From Gymnopilus junonius (lineage: Eukaryota > Basidiomycota > Agaricomycetes > Agaricales > Galerinaceae), in NCBI GenBank assembly GCA_015501075.1, contig JADNYJ010000060.1, forward strand, positions 62,001-126,000: a stretch of DNA of 64,000 nt, read 5' to 3'. The notes below the pieces were generated by a model, which made no database searches, was not told where the DNA came from, and was given only the letters and a program-made list of their open reading frames with translations. Below, piece by piece: positions 56,113 through 64,000 of the stretch (position 1 is its first letter; each line of letters begins with the position of its first letter). Both the position numbers and the translations under genes were made by a program.

Positions 56113-57242
56113 CTTGTAACGCTCCAAGTCTGCGGGTCCTGACCCTTCAACGAGTTGTCATTAGTCGGGCAGTAGACCTTTCCAAGTCCTTCAGTCTCGT
56201 TCACTGGATATAGCTATCGATGATGACATAACTTTCTATGTCCCAACCTGACTGGCTCGACGTACTTGCTATGCAGCCACGTTTGGAATTCTTCGTCTTT
56301 TTTTTTCTCATTCTATGCGAGTTACCTCCGAGTCAAACCGGGGACGCGAGGCTCGACTGATTGATCTACCACACGTTCGGTTTCTGGGACTATGTTGCCG
56401 CATATCTGACTTCGACGAGTTATTTGGGAATTTAGTCCTTCCGTCAACTTGCAGCGTCCATCTCCACGTCCACCCGACGCCTGACGACAGCGATAGACGG
56501 CATATTAAGCGGAATGGGCCTCATCATGAAGAGGTGGAAATTCGTTCCTGAAGAATTTGCGCAGTGGAGAATGGAATCTAGCAAGGATCTAGTTATGGTG
56601 ATTTCAGTATCCGTACTGAGATAAATGACTTCTGCTGTTCTGATCGTGACTTCCCGAGGTTTACTCTTTGCCTCGAGAGTGATATTCGGATCGACGAGGA
56701 AATTCCCGCATTACCTTATGTGCTCCCTGTATTACAATGCTTTCGAGGTATGCCTCTCATGAAGCATAAAACCTTCTTGTCGCTTCGTTTGCACGGACAC
56801 GACGACGACGACGTTCGCAATGCTTTTACTTCGTTCTTTTCCTTTTTTAAGAAGGTACAGAAACTCCTCTTTTCCCCAAACAGAGACTCGATGCCACCTG
56901 CCCCATTTTATTCCAGATTTGCAGCTCCTCATACTCAAATCGGATTATTCCCGAGATCGTGTCTCCGATTCTGAAAATTTTTTCTACTATGTGAGCTGGA
57001 GAAACGAGCTGGGTAGACCGGTTCCAAACGTTGGCTCCTGTTGCTGGGAAGAGCGTAAAAGTTTCCACCTGATTATTTCGAGATCCTCTGTTGGACGGGT
57101 GAACTGTGATGATCCTTCCTTCATGCTCAATGTGGTTGACTTGCTAACTCGTGTAATCTATATTACAAATATCATAAATAATGCCCTGAATTTTATGGAG
57201 ACCATTGGCAAAGGTTGTAGTACGCTGCAAAGCTATGGGTAA
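56113..57242 (+). pseudogene. degraded LRR/F-box-like remnant, right part
   Basis: Coding-like stretches appear in changing frames: EIPALPYVLPVLQCFRGMPL, then RLHGHDDDDVRNAFTSFFSF, and a longer frame ending at 57242 (SFHLIISRSSVGRVNCDD...ALNFMETIGKGCSTLQSYG). They resemble the LRR part and tail of a mushroom F-box protein. Stops and frame changes separate them. It may continue the remnant at 54,040-54,778, with the repeat inserted between. Confidence 0.4.
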
Positions 57243-57636
57243 GACCAGCTAACACATCACGATCTCCAGATATTTGTGCAGTTGGAGGCCTATGCACGCC
57301 TAGATGCCATCGATCGTGCGAAACTGCAACTACTAGGGCAGTAGATCAGGGTACCCTGAGGATAGCACCAGAGGGTAATGCGAAAAGGTATTAAATTTGG
57401 TTCCAGAACGTAGAAAACATATGTGCATAGAATGATAGAAAGACTGAAAAAAGAACCGGTTCGTCAAGAAGAACAACGAATGATGCAGTTGATATCCATC
57501 CATTACTAGAAGATTGAATCCAAAGGCCCAAAGTAGACTACCAAAAAGCAAAAAGTAATAGAAGATGAATGTAAAGCCCAAGGAAGAGCAAAAGAGCACA
57601 ACAGAACAACAGAATTACGGTCAGACAAGGAGCAGC

Positions 57637-59505
57637 TCACATAGCTCCCCACTGACCACCCTGGGCCGAGAAGCTACCGCTCTGCGGAAGCATTTGTCCT
57701 CCAAACATAGATTGTTGTTGGTTAGGTGTTGACATCGCCTGCTGAAGCTGCTGCTGCTGTAATAACAATAACTGTTGTTGTTGTTGTTGCTGTTGTTGTT
57801 GCTGTTGTTGTTGTTGCTGCTGCATTAAAAGTTGCTGCTGCTGCATTTGCATAGTCGTCATTCCTAAGAACTGGCTCTGGGCGGGGCACCAGTTGGAGCC
57901 ATTCCAAGGTGTATCTGTGGGTTTTGGTATATGAATTGGCCTTGCGGAGCGGCAGACTGAGGTTGTTGCATTTGCAACTGCGGCTGCGGGCTATGCGAAA
58001 GAAATTGTTGTTTGGACTTGAAGACAAGAATTGTGGCTGAGTTGCGGAGCCGACAAGAAAGATTGGCTGGGTGATGGTGATAAGAAGTTCTGGTTGGAAG
58101 GAACTTGCACTTGCAAATTGGATTGGGCCTGAGGCTGGAAGTAAGGCGTTGAAGTGGATTGAGGTATTAAAGGCGTGGTCGGAGCTGACGGGGTGGCAAA
58201 ATATTGTTGGCCGAATGAGGACTGGCTTGTGAGCGTTACCAACGACGGCGTTTGAACAGATCCCACCAACGGGGAGGGTGGAAAGGGGGATTGCTGTTGC
58301 TGTAGTGAGTACGGGTTCTGCCCTACACTTGGGGTTGGAACGGGTTCATGCCCATTCCTGTTGACATCACACCCACAGGATATCCATTTGTACCCATGGC
58401 ACCATTGACATGGGCCGACACTGGGACCACCTGCGAGAAGCTTGGAGACGCTTGGTATTGGAGTGGTAGCGAAGAATCTTGGCCAGGCGATGCAAGAGAA
58501 TTAAGATCATCCCAGACGGTCCCAAGGCCGCTAGGTGGATTTTTCCTTTGTAGCGGTTGTGCAGCTTGAGCGGGAACCGGTTGCGACACGGATCTGGTTT
58601 GATGCTGAGATACGGAAGATGGCAAATTAGATACGACGCTCGCGGACGAAGATGGAGGTATGCGTGGGGTAACGGAGACGATGCAGCTGCATCAGTCGCT
58701 GTAGCAGGGGCTCGGGAGCTTGTCGGTGGTTGAGGTTGGCTTGCCATAGGTAAAGAAGCAGATCGCTGCGTCACTGACGCCGATGAACGGGAAGGGCCCA
58801 ATTTTGACGCTACAAGAGCATTCCTGTCGATGAATTTCCTGTATTCATATTTCCTTTGATCGTAAATAGAGGAGATGAGTGATTGGCCTTGAAAGGTAAA
58901 GGCAGTAACTCACCTCGGATATATTGCTCTATTTCACTGTCGCGCTCTGTCTCGTCGAGATTTGGTGGTGGAGGGTGACGAAGTTCGTTAGGATTATAGA
59001 TAGCATTTGACTTGATGTTCCCCATTGATTTCATGCGCTGTAGGTCCTGACTAAGTTTGACTCCCTTCTACTCTTGAAATGTAACTCACTTCAACTTGGT
59101 CCTTTGTCCAGTCGTCCACTGTCAAACTTTTCCTATAACAACATATATCAACTCCATGCATCGATGCATAATACAGTGTAGTTGAGACCCACACTTTCGT
59201 GATGTGTGTACCGATCTTCCTGTGAATGCTAGCGCAAGTTACGCTACAGATCGAAGATTTAACAAATATCACAAGCAGCATAGGGAGACAACCCACCAAA
59301 TGAATATGCCCAGATTGTGAGATGCCCATCTTGGGTTCCTTGCTTTGCAATCTGCACATATATCTAGACAAAATAATAAGTCGTAAGCTACTGCATCACA
59401 CACCCCCTGAGCTCAGAGAGTCTTACTGTTTCCAGGCAAGCTTGCCAATTCCAGCAGTATTTTTTGATGTCGTTCCTTCTGAAGCTTATTATGTTGATTA
59501 GACAT
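57637..59505 (-). CDS. ArfGAP-domain protein with Gln-rich tail
   Basis: GTPase-activating protein for Arf, acting in vesicle traffic. The start at 59505 gives MSNQHNKLQKERHQKILLEL. Splicing after SLPGN (59427) leads to the ArfGAP zinc finger CADCKARNPRWASHNLGIF, closing with CVTC across the next intron (C29, C32, C49, C52), then ASIHRKIGTHITKV, SLTVDDW and MKSMGNIKSNAIYNPNELRH. The conserved Arg finger is in NPRWAS or IHRKIG. The C-terminal half is low-complexity, Ser/Pro- and Gln-rich with a long Gln run, and ends GGQWGAM at 57637. It resembles fungal Gts1/Age2/SMAP-like ArfGAPs. At least six exons; borders in the C-terminal half are approximate. Confidence 0.9.
57755..57850. repeat. CAA/CAG trinucleotide tract (poly-Gln)
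   Basis: Plus-strand TTG/CTG repeats encode about 17 consecutive Gln in the ArfGAP tail, with interrupted Gln runs on either side. Confidence 0.9.
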
Positions 59506-59662
59506 AGAGTTTGCACTGGATATCGTGAATTTTAAAAGGAAGCTGAAGCAAACCTTGAGCGGCTAGCCAAGAGCAAGGATGACTTGCCAGTGAGATGATT
59601 TCCGAATCGGTGATACTTCCAGAAAAGTTGTTTGGTTCCGTCATTACAATCGAACAAACAAA
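59506..59662. promoter_or_regulatory. 157-base divergent promoter, ArfGAP / KPWE protein
   Basis: The two ATGs point away from each other with only 157 bases between them, so the promoters must overlap or be shared. No TATA box was seen. Confidence 0.5.
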
Positions 59663-60325
59663 ATGTCTGATCCGCGAAGCGTCCCCAACCTTTCCTTGAT
59701 TCCTACCAACCAAATGGAGCCACAAGTCAACCATGAAGATGCCCTGAAAGCTTATGGGTCCTACCCTTTTAGTTCGGATGAGACGTACCAGGTGGATGCT
59801 CTCAAATGATCACCGAAATCATTAGCATTTCGACTGAAATGTTCTCGCAAGCAAGGCGTAGCTAGTTTATTTGCTGGAGGTGCCGTGGATCCCAATGCTC
59901 CAGCTGAAGTGCATGAAGATGTCAAGAGGCGAACGCGGGTATTCTACTTCAACAAGTGTCTTCATCTCTTCATTCATCGGGTTTGGATTTTGATTTACAC
60001 AATTTTGTTTAGGATCACTGGAAATTCAATCACTGCAGAGGAAGTTTGCGATTACGAACTGTTACTGCAACAAAGTTTAGTGGAACGAAAGCCTGCTGAA
60101 GACAAGGACCGTGTTTTAACATTCGCGGAATTGAAAGAGTTGATAGAAAGCGGGAATGTCGATAAGATACCCAATAACAAGGTCATTCCGGATGTATTGA
60201 ATGTAAGACGTTCTATTCAGAGATTCACATTCATATACCAATCCAGCGGTCTACAGGAGGCTCCTCCCAGTCAGTCGACTGCTCCAATGCGAAAGAAACC
60301 ATGGGAGGAAGCCACTGATTCTTAG
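59663..60325 (+). CDS. PEX39: KPWE-motif peroxin, PEX39-like
   Basis: Four exons (59663-59791, 59852-59955, 60013-60202, 60257-60325) give 163 residues; all phases agree and intron 1 joins DETYQ to QGVASLFAGGAVDPN. The signature is at the C-terminus: LTFAELKELIESG (113-125), IPNN, a short spacer, and RKKPWEE with KPWE at 155-158. This Leu-helix/IP/KPWE layout is that of the Pex14-like KPWE domain and of the recently described PEX39 (human C6orf226, yeast Yjr012c), which helps PEX7 import PTS2 cargo into peroxisomes. Here the domain follows a fungal-type N-terminus (RRTRVFYFNKITGNSITAEE). No membrane segment is seen once introns are removed; the hydrophobic stretch in the unspliced frame is intronic. 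The assignment rests on the motif alone. Confidence 0.62.
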
Positions 60326-61009
60326 TATCTTGATTCTCAAAGTATAACTGTACCAATAACAAACGTGACCGGACACTCTTTACTTCACAATAACAATCTA
60401 TGGAATAGTAGGATGACCTACCTGAAGACCAACCAAACAAGGGGGGGCTGATCATACACCGTATTGCGTTAATCAACAGCTGTCGTAAATACTATAGACC
60501 CTTCTTTATCAAGCCATCATCCGCCAGGGGAAAAAGACTACACACGTCACATAGCAAACATAAAGAGGAAAGACGGAAATGCAACCAAGGAAAGAGAGGG
60601 AGGCAGCCACGAGTTTGAAAATATGGTGTTACAACAGAAGGAAAAATGTTCTTTCGAATCGAGACCGAGAGAGTAAGATGAAGACGGGAAAAATAATGCA
60701 TATACAAGATTGGTGGTATTGCAAGCGCATGGAAAGGCATGAAAAGAATATAAGCCTTGAACAGTGAGAGTGGCATACGATCTTCTAGACGACCGCTAAT
60801 GAATGCCAGCGAATTGACGAAGGGTCTTGCCACCGTTACAAAGTTCTTCTGCTTAACTGTAGGATATTGTCTCCATCCCAACAGTCCTCGAGCCAGGCCT
60901 GGAATCATCAACGCAGGCAAGCAAGCAATACCGTGAAGGATGCAAAGGGGGCCGGATTTATCCAAAAATCGTCCGCAGAAGTGATCCAAATAAATTTTAT
61001 CCGTCCGCG
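60326..61009. other. convergent 3' region
   Basis: 3' UTRs of the KPWE gene and the EST1/SMG7 gene. The frame at 60492-60989 (minus) has no domain and lies after the stop of the minus-strand gene. Nothing else was seen. Confidence 0.4.
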
Positions 61010-64000
61010 TTAGCCATTATTTCCCCAAACTTGCGAGATTTGAGCTGGCATGTAACTCTGGGGTCCGATGCGGGGGTCGTGCATGGACACCTGTCTGGAA
61101 TGGTAACCACCCGGATTCGGAGTGGCATAGTATTCCGCAGGTCCTCCACCTCTCATAAAACCGCTTTGAACGAGCTGAGAACGGATATTATATCCAGGAT
61201 TTGACTGACTAAGTTGTCCGAATAATTGTTCGGGCCTTTGGATGGGAGGTTGAATGGGAGAATACGCAAAAGGGTCGTGTGGAAGCTGACTCGAATTGGC
61301 TTGAAATAGTTGGGCAGAAACGGAGCCCGATTGGATACGTTGGTGAGGTGGTCTTTGTTCCATACCGCTAGTAGACAGCATCGAATGCGGCGGTAGGGCA
61401 AGTGGCGGCGCAGAAGGAAGGGCGGCGACCAAATTTTGTTGCGAATTCTGCGTCTGGCTCGGGTAGGATGACGGCGACGACCATATGGACTGCTGTGAGA
61501 AATCCGGCGCTGCCACCGCAAACTGACGTTGTGGTGTCTGATAGACATGACCAGTCCCGTGTATACCATGACCGACGCTATTCGTATTACCCGTGTACCT
61601 TAAAGGTTGCTCATCGGCAGAAGCAGACCAAATTGATTGACTTGTACGATGCGATAACTCGGAGCCAAAAAGCAATGTTGGCTGCGGAGCCGTCGAGATA
61701 CTTTCAATGCCAGAAGTAAGGTTTCCATTCACAGTAGGTCTGCTAGGGAAATTCAAGACGTCATTCAGGAGGTCCTGGGCAGTAGTTGCCGTTGGGGGTG
61801 CAATGGCAGGTGGGCTGTTGAAAATTGGCTTCTTGACAGGTGACTTGGGAGAAATGGTCATGGGGGATTTAACAATGATTTGACTGGGGTCAAAGGTGTA
61901 ACATGTATATTGGGAGAAAGAACGGGTGAGATGGATGCTCTGTTGAAGAGGGAAAGTCAACCAAAAAGTGAATAAATGATGACGACCTGAACTACCTTGG
62001 GTCCCATACAATTTCATCATCCTGTTCGTCCTCGTCTTCAATAGCTCCAGGTTCATTCAGATGATTAAATGCATCTTTAAAAAGAAGCTCGTCGTCCGTG
62101 CGACTGGTGAGCACAGTCATGTCATCTGCATCGGGATCTTGTTTGGGATTTACTTCTAAACTATTGTTTCGAATAGTCTCCAAACAGTTGCTGTTGCTGA
62201 GGTTGAGGAACAAGAGACTGATCCGCTACTGCATGCATCATCTGTGGATGAGACGGTGCACGTACGTCTTCTACAGCCCCAAGGTCAAATAGGATGCGGT
62301 TGTTAACCATCATCAGTGGCGAATTCTAGAACAGATATGAAAATGAGAAAGAGTTTCGTCCAACGTCGAAATGCGTACTCACCTCCATTTGAACCAAGAT
62401 CTTTGCATCTTCCAGTAGATCATAAATTCTCATCAACTGCTCAACATTGGGATGTGGTTGCTCCCAAGCCGTGACACCAGTCCCCGATATGTTGTCCTTG
62501 CCTTTTTTCTCTTCGCCCATCAATTTCCTAAGCGGTAAAAATCCTTTCATCTCAACGTCCTCTTCAAGAGGTGGACTGAAAATGGGCAACTTGTTGACCG
62601 GAAACGCATGAGACAAGGCCAGCACAAATTGGGCAAATGTTTTCCAAAAGCGCAAGGTCTTGCTTGAATACCCACTAATCTTGCTTTGCACCTCCTTGGT
62701 CACCTCAACTCCCTTCATAGATTCCTTGACTTGAAAGGCGATGAATTCTTGATCTTGCATGACGTACTTGTAATTAGCACGAAGCCATTTACTGGCGATT
62801 CTGAGGGCTGGAAGGGTACGCCTAAATGTGGCGCTAATATGCTGAGCAAGATCGTCGACGCGTCCATCTGAGGAGGATCTTTGAGTTCATCTTTGCCAAC
62901 CTCAAGTAGGACGAGGTGCATGTCCATCAAATTGTCAAGCAGACCCCACTCAATGAGGGTAGCTGTACCGGGCTGTACCGGAGCAGATTCCGCCCTTCGA
63001 TGAGATGTAGATGAATTGTCACGAATCATACGGTGCTTCCAGAGAGCTCCTTGAGACAGCACAATTGTGTTCGAAATCATGTCAACTGACAGATGTCGTT
63101 CTGACACGAGACTGTAAAAAATCGTGCGACACCTTTTCGTTGTGTTTGGGAGAGATAGACTTCATCCTGAAATGGTCTTCATCAGACTGCGCAAGCTAAT
63201 GCTTTTGTCAGAGATGCACATACTTCTCAATGCCCTTTTCCATTCCCACTCGCCACAGCGCATGCAAGACGACGACCCTCTCCTTGAAAATATCGATCCG
63301 TACCCTTGTCGGAAGTTGGAGGTCATTCGCCCCATTCCTATCCCGCTCTCTTCGACTCCTTTGTCGCCATGACTCCAGGGCTTTCGTTAGAACCGTCCCT
63401 AAATTCTCGGCGGCCGTATCATAGGGCTGACTCACGCACAACGCACGATAATAATGGATGAGAGAGGAGAAAGAGTCTTTCTGATATGAAGATAAAATGG
63501 CGAGCTGGTGAGATGGGTTGCCTTCATACGGTACAAGCAAGCGAGCTTGTTCATAGCACTGTCGTGCCTTATCATAATTCCTTGGGCGAGGAGGGATATC
63601 GGCCACAGCACCCCCACGCCTGCTTCGTCCTCTCCTCGGAGGACCATCTTCGTGACCCGCTCTTCTGCCATGACTTTCGTTATATAATTCACGATAACGA
63701 GCAATATCACCAAGGCAGATCAAAGCTTTGCTGAGGATCGCCATGCGGCTTTCCCGCTCCTCCGGAGTACTCGGCGTAAACGATGCATTTGGGTCGTCTG
63801 GCGGGAATTGGAAATGATTACGGCCACTCGCTCCGTGCATGACTCCCTCTCGGGTTTCAGATGCTTCGGCAGCCAGATTGGTTACGGTACCGTCATCTCT
63901 CTCGGAAAAGGAGACCGAGTGTAATCAGAGCGGGCTGAGCTTCGCTGAGATCGAAGAGACGGCGAAGACGAAGGACCACCTGGGTCCAGAACTTCTCTTC
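61010..64000 (-). CDS. EST1/SMG7-type protein (5'-partial)
   Basis: The 5' end is beyond the window. The right part encodes the alpha-helical EST1 DNA/RNA-binding region next to the 14-3-3-like TPR: KALICLGDIARYRELYNES, NYDKARQCYEQARLLVPYEG, HQLAILSSYQKDSFSSLIHY, YRALCVSQPYDTAAENL. Further exons continue with WGLLDNLMDMHLVLLEVG and FWKTFAQFVLALSHAFPVNK. After ILFDLGAVEDVR the protein becomes Ser/Gln/Pro-rich and ends at 61010 with MPAQISQVWGNNG. SMG7 proteins read phosphorylated UPF1 in nonsense-mediated decay; Est1 proteins serve telomerase. The long disordered tail fits SMG7-like proteins in basidiomycetes. An acidic EDEDEQDDEIVWDPR block lies near 62,000. No break was seen; several exon borders are approximate. 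Confidence 0.9.

Noticed and set aside
59941..60012. Hydrophobic segment (LHLFIHRVWILIYTILF) as a membrane anchor of the KPWE protein
   Set aside because: It is encoded by a GT-AG intron; removing it joins FYFNK to ITGNSITAEE in phase.

Overview
The window looks like a nuclear contig from a filamentous basidiomycete, most likely an agaricomycete mushroom. Its genes carry many short spliceosomal introns (about 55-70 bases, mostly GT-AG), often with many small exons. The gene families are typical of mushrooms: F-box/LRR proteins, a NACHT NTPase relic, a mushroom-type glutathione S-transferase, Helitron helicase debris, Copia and Tad1-like retroelements. No species can be named from the sequence alone.

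Left gene block (1-24,000): the 3' part of a MOV10/SDE3-type RNA helicase; a conserved fungal protein of unknown function; a DUG1/CNDP2-type M20 dipeptidase with a one-base frameshift; an HSL-type alpha/beta hydrolase; a 1,475-residue SH3 plus Ras-association scaffold; a NACHT relic; a small coiled-coil ORF; a SUZ-domain protein; ornithine decarboxylase; and a degraded F-box/LRR gene. Most are housekeeping genes and look unrelated to each other. Nothing suggests a metabolic cluster.

Accessory block (24,000-50,140): Helitron helicase debris, then two related F-box/LRR loci (about 25,440-27,167 and 48,984-50,140). Between them lie a GST pseudogene and a nested transposon stack, which can be resolved by target-site duplications. 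Copia-A (27,558-47,820; TSD AGAAC) is split by a minus-strand LINE (30,713-45,422; 18-base TSD, 27-base poly-T that is its poly(A) tail). The LINE is split twice: by Copia-B (31,054-35,726; TSD GTAGC) and by a 1.55-kb repeat (42,929-44,478). That repeat carries a 589-base hAT-like MITE (43,389-43,977; TSD GCTGGACC). Removing the insertions gives a Copia-A of about 5.5 kb and restores both LINE frames at the junctions. All substitutions between LTR pairs are CpG transitions, and most stop codons in the elements read as CGA-to-TGA or TGG-to-TGA/TAG. This points to decay through cytosine methylation or a RIP-like process.

Right gene block (50,361-64,000): a gamma-butyrobetaine/trimethyllysine-hydroxylase-like dioxygenase; a secreted TIM-barrel glycoside-hydrolase-like protein; a degraded locus holding a second copy of the 1.5-kb repeat; a Gln-rich ArfGAP; a divergently transcribed small protein with a C-terminal KPWE motif (PEX39-like); and the 3' part of an EST1/SMG7-type gene running off the window. 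I found no new defence or biosynthetic system. The most unusual items are the nested-element stratigraphy with CpG-only divergence, the unclassified MITE-bearing repeat, and the KPWE peroxin candidate.
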